Source: Thiohalobacter thiocyanaticus
Lineage (GTDB): Bacteria > Pseudomonadota > Gammaproteobacteria > Thiohalobacterales > Thiohalobacteraceae
NCBI RefSeq assembly: GCF_002356355.1
Contig: NZ_AP018052.1
Location: 1,488,001 to 1,552,000, forward strand
Length of the DNA: 64,000 nucleotides
Direction: 5' to 3'
The notes under the pieces were generated by a model that saw only the letters and a list, made by a program, of their open reading frames with translations, searched no databases and was not told the DNA's origin. Position 1 is the stretch's first letter. Each line of letters begins with the position of its first letter. Both the position numbers and the translations under genes were made by a program. Positions 51,386 to 60,026 of the stretch are shown piece after piece.

Positions 51386-51562
51386 GCCACGGAAAACACG
51401 GAAAGCACGAAAGGGAACAACAGGGAAGCAGGCCATAGACGGGTAGGATGGGTGGAGCGCAGCGCAACCCATCGTGCCAGGCGATGGGTTACGGCGCACG
51501 GCGCCTCCACCCATCCTACGGGGCTACTTCAAATGTCCGTGCTTTCCGTGTTTTCCGTGGCC
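51386..51562. repeat. Family D inverted pair 3, enclosing A7
   Basis: Left arm 51386-51409 (GCCACGGAAAACACGGAAAG...) and right arm 51536-51562 (GTCCGTGCTTTCCGTGTTTT...). The arms match each other (AAAACACGG with CCGTGTTTT) where they differ from other pairs, suggesting co-variation. Confidence 0.9.
51443..51519. repeat. Interspersed palindrome, family A copy 7
   Basis: GTAGGATGGGTGGAGCGC and GGCGCCTCCACCCATCCTAC ends; GCAACCCATCG / CGATGGGTTAC inside. Orientation is opposite to copies 1, 2 and 6. Confidence 0.93.
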
Positions 51563-51589
51563 ATGATCTAAGCAACAACGAGACAGCAG

Positions 51590-53617
51590 ATGGCAGGCAG
51601 TATCACATCAACCGGGCTGGGTTCCGGCCTGGATATCGAAAGCCTGGTCAGCCAGCTGGTGGCCGCCGAGGGGCGGCCCGCCCGGCAACGGCTCGACCGC
51701 AACGAGGCCGAACTGCAGGCCCGGATCAGTGCCTACGGCACCCTCAAGGGTAGCTTCAGCGCCTTTCAATCCAGCCTCAACAGCCTGACCAGCCTGTCCG
51801 GTTTCCAGAGCAAGTCCGCCAGTTCCAGTGACAAGGCAGTGGCCACCGTCACCACCACCAATGCCGCAGCCGCCGGCAGCTATGACCTCGAGGTCTTCGA
51901 CCTGGCCCGGACCCAGCGCCTGGTCAGCGATCCCGCCGCCGGGGCGGATTTCACCGCCCTCGATGACGTGGTCGGGACCGGCACCCTGAGCTTTTCCTTC
52001 GGCACGGTCGGTTACGACGAAGGCACCGACAGTGTCACCGGTTTCACCCGGGATTCCGACCGGGCCGTGCGTACGGTGGAGATCACCGATGGCAGCCTGA
52101 CCGGCATCCGGGATGCGGTCAATGCCGCCGACATCGGGGTGAAGGCCTCCATCGTCTTCGACGGGACGAACTACCGTCTTGGCTTTGCCGCCGAGGATAC
52201 CGGCGCGGCCAATGCCATGCAGATCAGCGTCAGCGACGCTGACGGCAACGATACCGACGCCGCCGGCCTGTCGCGGCTGAACTTCAATGAAACGACGAAT
52301 TTCATGCTGCAGAACCAGGCCGCGCAGGATGCCAGCGCCAGTCTCAACGGCATTGCCATCACCAGTGCGAGCAACACCCTGGATACGGCGGTCGAGGGCG
52401 TAACCTTCAATCTGCTGGCCGCGGGCACCACTGCTGTGACGGTCAAGAGCGATCCCGGCGCCATCACCAAGAACGTCGAGGCCTTCGTCAATGGTTACAA
52501 CCAGCTCTCCAGTACCATCAAGCAGCTGAGTTCCTATAACCCGGAGACCGGCCGCGCCGGTATCCTCAACGGCGATGCCACGCTGCGCGGACTGGAATCC
52601 CGACTCAATCGCGTGCTCGGCACACCGCTGGAGGGTGCCGACAGCAACTACCAGATCCTGGCCCAGATCGGCATTACCCGCACCGGCAGCAACGGCGGTC
52701 TGGAACTGGACAAGAGCGCACTCGAGGCCGCGATCCGGGACAACCCGGAGGCCGTGACCGGCCTGTTTGCCGCTTTCGGCCAGTCCGCTGACAACGAAGT
52801 CGGATACCTGAGCGCGAGCGAGGATACCCGACCGGGCGACTACGCCGTGAACATTACCCAGTTGGCCACGCAGGGGCAGCTGAGCGGTTCCCAGGCCGCC
52901 GGCCTGACCATCACGGCCGGCAGCAACGACACCCTGGCGGTGAAGGTCGACGGCATCAGTGCCAGCCTCACCCTGGCCGCCGGCACCTATACCGCGGCGG
53001 AACTGGCCGCCCAGATTCAGTCCGGACTCAACGGCACCGAGGCCTTTCAGGACAACGGTGTGGCGGTCCGGGTCAGCGAGAACGGCGGAGTGCTTAGCAT
53101 GGTCTCGGATCGCTACGGCTCGGCCTCGAAGATCGAAATCGCCGGCGGCAACGCCGCCACCGATCTGTTCGGCGCCGCGCCGACCAGCACCGACGGTGTC
53201 GATGTCGCCGGCAGCATCGGCGGTGTGGCGGCCACCGGTTCCGGCCGCATCCTGACCGGCGCCGGCGATGCCGCCGGACTGAAGCTGGAGATCACCGGCG
53301 GCGCGACCGGCGATCGCGGCACGCTCAACTTTACCCGTGGATTTGCCGATCAACTCAGTACATTGGTCAGCGGACTGCTGGATGATGACACCGGACTGTT
53401 CGATCCGCTGACCGAGAGCCTGCAGGATCGGGTTTCCCGGATCGAGGACGAGCGTCTGGAGTTGAACCAGCGGCTGGCAAACCTCGAAGAACGCTACCGG
53501 GCCGAGTTCAACGCCATGGACCGCATCCTCGGCCAGTTGCAGGGTACCAGTGATTTTCTGACCCGCCAGCTGGAAACCATTCCGGTCATCGGACAGAACA
53601 ACCGTAACAGAAGATAG
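51590..53617 (+). CDS. fliD: Flagellar filament cap protein FliD
   Basis: The 675-residue hook-associated protein 2 begins MAGSITSTGLGSGLDIESLV with the FliD_N domain (LDRNEAELQARISAYGTLK), then flagellin-IN modules (VNAADIGVKASIVFDG) and the FliD_C domain ending in a coiled coil (RVSRIEDERLELNQRLANLEERY). It is longer than the 460-residue enterobacterial form, with an extra Gly/Ala/Thr-rich domain. It caps the filament and inserts flagellin. Confidence 0.96.
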   Translation: MAGSITSTGLGSGLDIESLVSQLVAAEGRPARQRLDRNEAELQARISAYGTLKGSFSAFQSSLNSLTSLSGFQSKSASSSDKAVATVTTTNAAAAGSYDLEVFDLARTQRLVSDPAAGADFTALDDVVGTGTLSFSFGTVGYDEGTDSVTGFTRDSDRAVRTVEITDGSLTGIRDAVNAADIGVKASIVFDGTNYRLGFAAEDTGAANAMQISVSDADGNDTDAAGLSRLNFNETTNFMLQNQAAQDASASLNGIAITSASNTLDTAVEGVTFNLLAAGTTAVTVKSDPGAITKNVEAFVNGYNQLSSTIKQLSSYNPETGRAGILNGDATLRGLESRLNRVLGTPLEGADSNYQILAQIGITRTGSNGGLELDKSALEAAIRDNPEAVTGLFAAFGQSADNEVGYLSASEDTRPGDYAVNITQLATQGQLSGSQAAGLTITAGSNDTLAVKVDGISASLTLAAGTYTAAELAAQIQSGLNGTEAFQDNGVAVRVSENGGVLSMVSDRYGSASKIEIAGGNAATDLFGAAPTSTDGVDVAGSIGGVAATGSGRILTGAGDAAGLKLEITGGATGDRGTLNFTRGFADQLSTLVSGLLDDDTGLFDPLTESLQDRVSRIEDERLELNQRLANLEERYRAEFNAMDRILGQLQGTSDFLTRQLETIPVIGQNNRNRR

Positions 53618-53661
53618 TGAGCGACAGGGCGGTACGCCCGAGAGACTCATGCCAACAAGGC

Positions 53662-53680
53662 GCCGGGCACAGAGCCCGGC
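53662..53680 (+). other. Hairpin between fliD and fliS
   Basis: GCCGGGC and GCCCGGC pair over 7 bp around ACAGA, about 45 bases after the fliD stop, with no T run. Possibly a processing or stability element. Confidence 0.45.
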
Positions 53681-53708
53681 AGGCAGACAGTAAAACGGAG
53701 TGACATCC

Positions 53709-54122
53709 ATGAGCTACCCCGGCACCCATGCAGGACTTCAGCAGTACCGCCAGGTCAACACCCAGGCCCGGGTGGAGTCGGCCAGCCCGCATCGGTTGAT
53801 CCAGATGCTGATGCAGGGCGCCCTGGACCGCATCGCCACCGCCCGCGGGGCGATGGAGCGCGGCGAGATCGCCGCCAAGGGCGAGCAGATCAGCTGGGCC
53901 ATCTCCATCGTCGGCGGCCTGCGCAGCAGCCTGGACCTGGAGACCGGCGGCGAACTGGCCGGCAATCTGCGTGACCTGTACGACTACATGGAACGCCAGC
54001 TGCTGCAGGCCAACATCCGCAACGAAGTGGCACTGCTCGACGAGGTCAGCGGGCTGATCCGGGAGATCAAGTCGGCCTGGGACCAGGTCGGCGACCAGCC
54101 GCCGCAGGCGGTAGGCGGCTGA
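53709..54122 (+). CDS. fliS: Flagellar export chaperone FliS
   Basis: The protein has 137 residues from ATG 53709 with CGGAGTGA 7 bases upstream (the GTG at 53700 is less likely). The FliS pattern is clear: QYRQVNTQARVESASPHRLIQMLMQGALDRIATARGAM, a conserved KGEQISWAISIVGGLRSSLD helix and LYDYMERQLLQANIRN. FliS binds the flagellin C-terminus and prevents its polymerisation in the cell. Confidence 0.94.
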   Translation: MSYPGTHAGLQQYRQVNTQARVESASPHRLIQMLMQGALDRIATARGAMERGEIAAKGEQISWAISIVGGLRSSLDLETGGELAGNLRDLYDYMERQLLQANIRNEVALLDEVSGLIREIKSAWDQVGDQPPQAVGG

Positions 54123-54128
54123 GAAGAG

Positions 54129-54286
54129 CAAGAGCGCCACGGAATACACGGAAAACACGGACCTGATCTTGGCATCGCCGAGGCGCTATGCGCCCGGCAA
54201 TGAATCTGCATCCGGTCATCCTGACGCTGGTCGATATGACCATGGGTTTCACCTGACTTACTTCCGTGTATTCCGTGGCGCTCTTA
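54129..54286. repeat. Family D inverted pair 4
   Basis: Left arm 54129-54162 (AAGAGCGCCACGGAATACAC...) and right arm 54261-54286 (CTTCCGTGTATTCCGTGGCG...). The enclosed roughly 100 bases contain no other recognised family. It fills the fliS-fliT gap. Confidence 0.9.
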
Positions 54287-54300
54287 AAGAGGCTTAAGCA

Positions 54301-54603
54301 ATGGAACATGATTTGGAACAACTGCTGGCACTGACCCGGACGCTGCAGGCCCGGGCCGAGGCCGGGGACTGGGACGCTGTCGAGCAGACCGGCAGCCGGC
54401 AGCGGCAACGGCTGGAGGGCTGGTTCGCGGCCCATGCCGCCAGCGGGCTGACGCAGCCGCAACGGCAACTGCTGGAGCAGATCCTGGAGTGCAACCGCCG
54501 GGTGGGGGAGTTGCTGCAGCGCAACCGGGACCGCCTCGGCGGCGAACTCCACAGCCTGAGACGCGGGCGCAGCGGCGCGGCCGCCTACGCGGCCAATTCC
54601 TGA
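54301..54603 (+). CDS. fliT: FliT-like flagellar export chaperone
   Basis: The 100-residue helical protein matches FliT in size, position after fliS and pattern (LLALTRTLQARAEAGDWDAVEQTGSRQRQRL, then LEQILECNRRVGELLQRNRD). FliT-type chaperones bind FliD. The sequence is weakly conserved in this family, so the call leans on context. The AAGAGG ribosome site lies immediately after the right arm of repeat pair D4. Confidence 0.78.
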   Translation: MEHDLEQLLALTRTLQARAEAGDWDAVEQTGSRQRQRLEGWFAAHAASGLTQPQRQLLEQILECNRRVGELLQRNRDRLGGELHSLRRGRSGAAAYAANS

Positions 54604-54621
54604 AAGCCACAAAACCCAAAT

Positions 54622-54795
54622 GCGCCACGGAAAACACGGAAAGCACGGACAGTAGTGAGTCTGAGGCGGAAGTGTTTTCAGGGATTTTCCGTCATTCCGC
54701 CTGCGCCGGAATGACGACGATTCAAGTCGAGCGGAGACCGGACAGCTTTTGTCGTCGCATTTTCCGTGCTTTCCGTGTAGTCCGTGACGCTCTTG
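54622..54795. repeat. Family D inverted pair 5, enclosing E2
   Basis: Left arm 54622-54650 (GCGCCACGGAAAACACGGAA...) and right arm 54763-54795 (TCCGTGCTTTCCGTGTAGTC...), imperfect over about 29 bases. With the fleQ promoter and leader it accounts for the 350-base gap between fliT and fleQ. Confidence 0.88.
54690..54716. repeat. Short palindrome, family E copy 2
   Basis: CGTCATTCCG and CGGAATGACG form a stem around CCTGCGC; a compact version of family E. Confidence 0.85.
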
Positions 54796-54813
54796 ATCTT
54801 TCCCGTCGGAATT

Positions 54814-54842
54814 TTGACATTTCTCCTGAACGGTGGTTTACT
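54814..54842 (+). promoter_or_regulatory. Predicted sigma-70 promoter of fleQ
   Basis: TTGACA (54814-54819), 17-base spacer, TTTACT (54837-54842), about 110 bases before the fleQ ATG. The -35 is perfect and spacing ideal. A vegetative promoter is expected for a master regulator. Confidence 0.7.
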
Positions 54843-54953
54843 AGGCGCGGATTGTCCGGAAAGGGGTCCGGCAATCACTGACAAAGCCTGGTGCGTCGCT
54901 ACGCCTCGAACTGCGCAACCGGGCGCAATAAACGGTTCGGGAGGAATCATTTC

Positions 54954-56411
54954 ATGTCTGCTGATGGCAAGGTCCTCGTAATAGAAGCCGATGCCGGGCG
55001 CCGCCAGGATCTGCGCGCGGTGATCCAGTTCATTGAACACGAACCCGTCATGGTCGAAGACTGCGACCGCTGGGCGGAGGCCGTGGACAATGCCAGTGAC
55101 CTGCTGGCGGTTCTGGTGGGCAAATGCAAATCAGACAATGCCTTGGAGAAACTCCTTAAGAGCATACATGACTTCGACGGCCACCTGCCGATCTTCCTGC
55201 TGGCCGAGAAGGGCAGGGAGCCGACCGTGGCCATCGACGCCGGTTCCTGCATCCTCGGCCGCATCGAGGTGCCGGTCCGCTATACCCAGCTGACCAATGC
55301 CATGCATCAGGCCGAGATCTACCGCGAGTCGCGCACCGAGGCCGGTCGCCAGCGCCCGGTGGATCTGTTCCGCAGCCTGGTCGGCAGCAGCCGCGCCATC
55401 CAGCAGGTGCGCAAGCACATCCAGCAGGTGGCCGACTCCGACGCCAATGTGCTGATCCTGGGCGAGTCCGGCACCGGCAAGGAGGTCGTGGCGCGCAACA
55501 TTCATTATTACTCTTCCCGCCGTGATCAACCCTTCGTCCCCATCAACTGCGGCGCCATCCCGCCCGATCTGCTGGAATCCGAGTTGTTCGGTCACGAGAA
55601 GGGCGCCTTCACCGGCGCCATCAGCGCCCGTCAGGGCCGGTTCGAAATGGCCGAGGGCGGCACCCTGTTTCTGGACGAGATCGGCGATATGAGCCTGCCC
55701 ATGCAGGTCAAGCTGCTGCGGGTGCTGCAGGAGCGCACCTTCGAGCGCGTCGGCAGCAACAAGCCCATCGAGGCCAACGTGCGGGTGGTCGCGGCCACTC
55801 ACCGCAACCTGGAAGAGAACATCAAGGACGGCAGTTTCCGCGAGGATCTGTTCTATCGCCTCAACGTCTTCCCCATCGAGATGCCGCCGCTGCGCGAACG
55901 GGTGGAGGACATCCCGCTGCTGGTCAACGAACTGATCCGCCGCATCGAGCACGAGAAACGCGGCTCGGTGCGCCTGACCTCCGGCGCCGTCATGGCCCTG
56001 TGCCAGTACAACTGGCTGGGCAACGTGCGCGAACTGGCGAACCTGATCGAACGCATGGCCATCCTGCATCCCTTCGGCGTGGTGGATGTGGGCGATCTGC
56101 CCGAGAAGTTCCAGACCGAGGCCGCCCTGACCAGCGTGCGCGAGCAGCAGGAATCCGGGCAGGCGCCGGCATTCAGCGATGAACTGGTGCTGACGCCGCC
56201 CCCGATCGAGTACCAGGAACCACGCCTGCCGCGCAGCGGCATCGATCTGAAGGAACACCTGAGCAATCTGGAGCAGTCCTTCATCAAACAGGCCCTGGAC
56301 GATGCCGGCGGCGTGGTCGCCCATGCCGCCAAGCGCCTGGGCATGCGCCGCACCACCCTGGTGGAGAAGCTGCGCAAGTACGGCCTGCAGCGCGGCGAGA
56401 TGGCGTCCTGA
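54954..56411 (+). CDS. fleQ: Flagellar master regulator FleQ (sigma-54 activator)
   Basis: The protein has 485 residues from ATG 54954 (GGGAGGAAT upstream; the frame from 54891 is not supported). It has an N-terminal REC-like FleQ domain lacking a phospho-acceptor, then an AAA+ domain with Walker A GESGTGKE (170-177), GAFTGA (217-222) for sigma-54 contact and Walker [12 protein letters not shown], and a Fis-type HTH ([20 protein letters not shown]). The c-di-GMP-binding motif LFRS (138-141) and the Arg181-Asn182 pair match Pseudomonas FleQ. It should activate flgA, flgB, fleSR and fliE at low c-di-GMP. Confidence 0.95.
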   Translation: MSADGKVLVIEADAGRRQDLRAVIQFIEHEPVMVEDCDRWAEAVDNASDLLAVLVGKCKSDNALEKLLKSIHDFDGHLPIFLLAEKGREPTVAIDAGSCILGRIEVPVRYTQLTNAMHQAEIYRESRTEAGRQRPVDLFRSLVGSSRAIQQVRKHIQQVADSDANVLILGESGTGKEVVARNIHYYSSRRDQPFVPINCGAIPPDLLESELFGHEKGAFTGAISARQGRFEMAEGGTLFLDEIGDMSLPMQVKLLRVLQERTFERVGSNKPIEANVRVVAATHRNLEENIKDGSFREDLFYRLNVFPIEMPPLRERVEDIPLLVNELIRRIEHEKRGSVRLTSGAVMALCQYNWLGNVRELANLIERMAILHPFGVVDVGDLPEKFQTEAALTSVREQQESGQAPAFSDELVLTPPPIEYQEPRLPRSGIDLKEHLSNLEQSFIKQALDDAGGVVAHAAKRLGMRRTTLVEKLRKYGLQRGEMAS

Positions 56412-56482
56412 ATTTATAAAGATCAAGATCAGGAGCGCCACGGAATACACGGAAAGCACGGACAAGATCGATAAATGGTGAC

Positions 56483-56524
56483 ACAGGTCGGGTTATAACC
56501 CCGCAGGGCGTAAGCCAGACTTAC
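56483..56524. repeat. Family B degenerate fragment (copy 6)
   Basis: CAGGTCGGGTTATAACCCCG and GCAGGGCGTAAGCC resemble family B joined at its centre, with several changes. Confidence 0.6.
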
Positions 56525-56526
56525 CT

Positions 56527-56705
56527 TCTTTCGTCATTCCCGCGCAGTCTTTCGTCATTCCCGCGCAGTCTTTCGTCATTCCCGCGCAGTCTTTCGTCAT
56601 TCCCGCACAGTCTTTCGTCATTCCCGCGCAGTTTTCGTCATTCCCGCGCAGGCGGGAATCCAGCAACCGCGCGGTATCTGGATCCCCGCCTGCGCGGGGA
56701 TGACG
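56527..56705. repeat. Family E element with tandemly amplified left half
   Basis: Five direct copies of the 21-base unit TCTTTCGTCATTCCCGCGCAG (56527-56547, 56548-56568, 56569-56589, 56590-56610 with one change, 56611-56631) and a 20-base sixth lead into a complete palindrome (about 56636-56705) of CGTCATTCCCGCGCAGGCGG ... GCCTGCGCGGGGATGACG. There are no unique spacers, so this is not CRISPR. Confidence 0.95.
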
Positions 56706-56789
56706 ATCGCGGCTATTACAACAGCATTCATTTTCCGTGCTTTCCGTGTATTCCGTGGCGCTCTTTTGAATGATTTCCCCGTCGCTGTT

Positions 56790-56819
56790 TTGACGCCTCT
56801 TTTATCCAGCCTTTATAAC
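56790..56819 (+). promoter_or_regulatory. Possible sigma-70 promoter of fleS
   Basis: TTGACG (56790-56795) and TATAAC (56814-56819) with an 18-base spacer (17 to TTATAA), upstream of the sigma-54 site. Confidence 0.5.
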
Positions 56820-56847
56820 CTACTGAATAAAAACAACTAGTCATTTC

Positions 56848-56863
56848 AGGCATGCATGTTGCA
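56848..56863 (+). promoter_or_regulatory. Predicted sigma-54 promoter of fleSR
   Basis: AGGCAT-GCATG-TTGCA fits -24/-12 geometry with a perfect TTGCA. It overlaps the first possible ATG of fleS (56852), implying a downstream start. fleSR is sigma-54/FleQ dependent in Pseudomonas. Confidence 0.6.
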
Positions 56864-56896
56864 ACCGTGTCGGCACAACGTCGAACGGACACCCGC

Positions 56897-58093
56897 ATGG
56901 CCGCAGCATCCGCACAACCCGACCCGCAGCAACTCCAGGAGGCCTTCCAGGCCTTCAACCGCATGTCGTCCGCCCTGGAGCACAGCTACCGTGAGTTGGA
57001 GCAGCAGGTGGCGGGGCTCAACCGCGAACTGGCGGCCAGCCGCTCCGAGCGGCTGCAACTGGCCGACCGGCTGGAGACCCTGATCGCGGCTCTGCCGGGC
57101 GGGGTGCTGGTACTGGATGCCGACGACCGTGTCAGCGAATGCAACCCCATGGCGCGGGACCTTCTCGGCACGCCGCTGGTCGGCGCGACCTGGGACAGTA
57201 TCCGCCGGCGCTGCTTCGATGCCCCCGGCAGCGACGGTCACGACATCCGCCTGTATGACGGCCGCTGGATCCGCATCTCCGAGCGGCCGCTGGATGCCGG
57301 CACCGGACGTATCCTCCTGATCAACGAAATCACTGAGACCCGCCGCCTGACCGAGGCGCTCAACCGCCAGCAGCGGCTGTCGGCCATGGGCGAGATGCTG
57401 GCCGGGCTGGCGCATCAGCTGCGCACGCCGCTGTCGGCCGCGCTGCTGTATGCCTCGCAGCTGAGCAGCATGGACAGTGCCGACCACCGGCCGCAGCAGC
57501 TGGGCGGGCGCATCGTCGAACGGCTGCGCCACCTGGAGCGCATGGTCAACGACATGCTGGCATTTGCCCGCGGCGGGCAGGGCGGGGAGGCGGAGGCGCT
57601 GCCGCTGGGCCGCCTGCTGCAGACCCTGGAACAGCAGCTGGTGCCGCAGCTGGCCGGCGTCGACTGGCACTGCGACTGCAGCGATCCGCAGGTGCCGGTG
57701 CAGGGCGACGAGACGGCCCTGGTGGGCGCATTGTCCAACCTGGTCATCAATGCCCGGCAAGCCGCGGTGCAGACACCTGTTATCCGGGTTACGGCTGAGC
57801 AGCAGGCCGATGGTGCCGTGCTGATCCGTGTCAGCGACAACGGGCCGGGTATCCCCGCCGACGTGTGCGAGCACATCTTCGAACCCTTCTTCACCACCCG
57901 CGCCAAAGGCACCGGGCTGGGTCTGGCCGTGGTCCGCGCCACGGTCGAGGCTCACCGCGGTGAGATCTCGGTCCTGTCCGAGGCCGGTGCCGGCACCACC
58001 TTCAGCCTGCGCCTGCCGCCGGCACCGCTGGCCGGGGCGCTGGCCAGCGGTGCGGCCGGTGCAGACATATCCAAGCAAGGAGTCTCAGCATGA
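56897..58093 (+). CDS. fleS: Flagellar sensor histidine kinase FleS
   Basis: The protein has 398 residues from ATG 56897; the frame is open from ATG 56852 (413 residues), but that ATG lies inside the predicted sigma-54 promoter. It is a soluble kinase: a coiled coil (LQEAFQAFNRMSSALEHSYREL), a PAS domain (about residues 55-145), HisKA with His in MLAGLAHQLRTPLSAALLYA, and an ATPase domain with NLVINARQAA, DNGPGIP and GTGLGLAVV. It phosphorylates FleR to trigger class III flagellar genes. Its end overlaps the fleR start by 4 bases. Confidence 0.93.
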   Translation: MAAASAQPDPQQLQEAFQAFNRMSSALEHSYRELEQQVAGLNRELAASRSERLQLADRLETLIAALPGGVLVLDADDRVSECNPMARDLLGTPLVGATWDSIRRRCFDAPGSDGHDIRLYDGRWIRISERPLDAGTGRILLINEITETRRLTEALNRQQRLSAMGEMLAGLAHQLRTPLSAALLYASQLSSMDSADHRPQQLGGRIVERLRHLERMVNDMLAFARGGQGGEAEALPLGRLLQTLEQQLVPQLAGVDWHCDCSDPQVPVQGDETALVGALSNLVINARQAAVQTPVIRVTAEQQADGAVLIRVSDNGPGIPADVCEHIFEPFFTTRAKGTGLGLAVVRATVEAHRGEISVLSEAGAGTTFSLRLPPAPLAGALASGAAGADISKQGVSA

Positions 58094-59466
58094 ATGAAGC
58101 CACGGTACTGATCGTCGAGGACGACCCCGCCCTGCGCGACGCCCTGTGCGACACCCTGTCGGTGGCCGGCTACCGGGCCTCCGCGGCCGGCGACGGCCGC
58201 GCGGCGCTGGAGTTGCTGGCGCGCGAGTCCGTGGCCATGGTCGTCAGCGACGTGAACATGCCGGAACTGGACGGCCACCAGCTGCTGGCGCGCATCCGCG
58301 ACAGCCAGCCCGGCCTGCCGGTGGTGCTGATGACGGCCTACGGCACGGTACAGAAGGCGGTCGAAGCCATGCGTGCCGGGGCCGCCGACTACCTGCTCAA
58401 GCCATTCGATGCCAACGCCCTGGTCGAGCTGGTCCGGCGCTATCTGCCCGAGGCCGCGGCGGCCGATGAGGGTGTGGTGGCGCAGGAGGCCCGCACCCGT
58501 GAACTGCTCGGGCTGGCCGAGCGGGTGGCCAACACCGACGCCACCGTGATGATCACCGGCGAGTCCGGCACCGGCAAGGAGGTGTTCGCACGCTATGTGC
58601 ACGAGCGCTCGCCGCGCCGCGACGGCCCCTTCGTGGCCATCAACTGCGCGGCCATCCCCGAGAACATGCTGGAGGCGGTGCTGTTCGGCTACGAGAAGGG
58701 CGCCTTCACCGGTGCCTACCAGGCCCGCGCCGGCAAGTTCGAACAGGCCAGCGGCGGCACCCTGCTGCTGGACGAGATCTCGGAAATGGATCTGGGCCTG
58801 CAGGCCAAGCTGCTGCGGGTGCTGCAGGAGCGCGAGGTCGAGCGCCTGGGCGGCAAGCAGCCGATCCCGCTGGACGTGCGGGTGCTGGCCACCTCCAACC
58901 GGGTGATGCGCGAGGAGGTTGCTGCCGGGCGTTTCCGCGAGGATCTGTTCTACCGGCTCAATGTGTTTCCCCTGCACCTGCTGCCGCTGCGCGAGCGTCC
59001 GCGCGACATCCTGCCCATCGCCCAGCGGCTGCTGGAGCGCCACACCCCGGCCGGCCGGGCCGTGCCGACCCTGTGTCCGGACGCCGAGCAGCGCCTGCTG
59101 GCCTATCACTGGCCGGGCAATGTGCGCGAACTGGAGAACGTGCTGCAGCGCGCCGTGATTCTGATGCGCGGCGACTGCATCGAGGTCGATGAACTGCACT
59201 TCGAGGCCGAGCAGATGAGCGTTCCGGCCGGCATCCAGGCCCCGCCGGCGGCGGCGCGCACGGGGTCGGCTGCCCCGGCGGCGCCGCAGACGGCCGAGGA
59301 GGATCTGAAGGAAGGGCTGCGCAATCGCGAGCATCGGCTGATCATCGAGGCGCTGGAGAGCGCCGGCAGCCGCAAGGCGGCCGCCGAACAGCTGGGCATC
59401 AGCCCGCGCACCCTGCGCTACAAGCTGGCGCGGATGCGGGATGCCGGCATCGCCATCCCGGGCTGA
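58090..59466 (+). CDS. fleR: Flagellar response regulator FleR (NtrC type)
   Basis: The 458-residue protein has a receiver (about 4-118; phospho-acceptor Asp54 in [12 protein letters not shown], Lys104), AAA+ sigma-54 domain with Walker A GESGTGKE (157-164), GAFTGA and [11 protein letters not shown], and a C-terminal Fis HTH ([27 protein letters not shown]). It is activated by FleS and drives basal-body and hook genes through RpoN. Translationally coupled to fleS. Confidence 0.95.
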   Translation: MNEATVLIVEDDPALRDALCDTLSVAGYRASAAGDGRAALELLARESVAMVVSDVNMPELDGHQLLARIRDSQPGLPVVLMTAYGTVQKAVEAMRAGAADYLLKPFDANALVELVRRYLPEAAAADEGVVAQEARTRELLGLAERVANTDATVMITGESGTGKEVFARYVHERSPRRDGPFVAINCAAIPENMLEAVLFGYEKGAFTGAYQARAGKFEQASGGTLLLDEISEMDLGLQAKLLRVLQEREVERLGGKQPIPLDVRVLATSNRVMREEVAAGRFREDLFYRLNVFPLHLLPLRERPRDILPIAQRLLERHTPAGRAVPTLCPDAEQRLLAYHWPGNVRELENVLQRAVILMRGDCIEVDELHFEAEQMSVPAGIQAPPAAARTGSAAPAAPQTAEEDLKEGLRNREHRLIIEALESAGSRKAAAEQLGISPRTLRYKLARMRDAGIAIPG

Positions 59467-59469
59467 AGC

Positions 59470-59485
59470 TGGCCCGGTTTCTGCA
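59470..59485 (+). promoter_or_regulatory. Predicted sigma-54 promoter of fliE
   Basis: TGGCCC-GGTTT-CTGCA keeps the essential GG and GC of the -24/-12 elements at the right spacing, 61 bases before the fliE ATG. Confidence 0.72.
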
Positions 59486-59545
59486 TTGTTCCGGGGCCGG
59501 GGCCGGGAAACCTGAATGTAGTCATCCGTAGCGGAGTCACAGGAC

Positions 59546-59893
59546 ATGAGTGAAATCGACGTCAATCAACTGCTCAATCAGATGCGGGTCATGGCCCAGG
59601 CCAGCCAGGCCGGCGCCGCCGGCGGCACCGGGTCCGCTGCCGGGCCCGAGGCCGCCGGGGGCGCGGAGGGTGTGGACTTTTCCGCCATGCTCAAGCAGTC
59701 CATCGATACCGTGAACCAGTATCAGCAGGCCTCCGGTGACATGTCCAAGGCCTTCGTCACCGGCGATCCGAACACCAACCTGAGTGATGTGATGATCGCC
59801 ATGCAGAAGGCCAGCGTGTCCTTCGAGGCGATGAAGCAGGTGCGCAACAAGCTGGTCGAGGCCTACCAGCAGGTGATGAATCTGAGTGGTTGA
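59546..59893 (+). CDS. fliE: Flagellar hook-basal body complex protein FliE
   Basis: The 115-residue MS-ring/rod adaptor has a Gly/Ala-rich N-terminus, then [70 protein letters not shown], the typical FliE core, quoted here in pieces: [32 protein letters not shown] and [15 protein letters not shown]. It heads the fliE-I gene run. Confidence 0.94.
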   Translation: MSEIDVNQLLNQMRVMAQASQAGAAGGTGSAAGPEAAGGAEGVDFSAMLKQSIDTVNQYQQASGDMSKAFVTGDPNTNLSDVMIAMQKASVSFEAMKQVRNKLVEAYQQVMNLSG

Positions 59894-59906
59894 TTAATAT
59901 TTGATT

Positions 59907-59992
59907 CGTCATTGCGAGGCGCGTAGCGCCGCGGCAATCTCCAACCGGCACAGCCTGATTTTCGAGATTGCCACGCTGCGCTCGCAATGACG
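59907..59992. repeat. Interspersed palindrome, family C copy 4
   Basis: CGTCATTGCGAGGCGCGTAG and GCGCTCGCAATGACG ends, with GCGGCAATCTCC / GAGATTGCCACGC inside. It occupies the fliE-fliF gap. Confidence 0.93.
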
Positions 59993-60026
59993 GGAACCCG
60001 GACCCGATAACAGAGCGACGACAACA

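Larger units (their letters stand above)
56432..56767. repeat. Family D inverted pair 6, enclosing a B fragment and array E3
   Basis: Left arm 56432-56464 (AGGAGCGCCACGGAATACAC...) and right arm 56733-56767 (TTTTCCGTGCTTTCCGTGTA...), near-perfect inverse complements. With the promoters after it, this accounts for the whole fleQ-fleS gap of about 480 bases. Confidence 0.92.

Noticed and set aside
51239-51514. Small frames reading MGGGAVRRNPS or MGGAQRNPS at family A repeats
   Set aside because: The same peptide start recurs at many family A copies; it is the translation of the repeat, not a gene family.
56527-56631. Possible CRISPR array
   Set aside because: The 21-base units are directly abutting with no spacers and are half of a dispersed palindrome; there are no cas genes.
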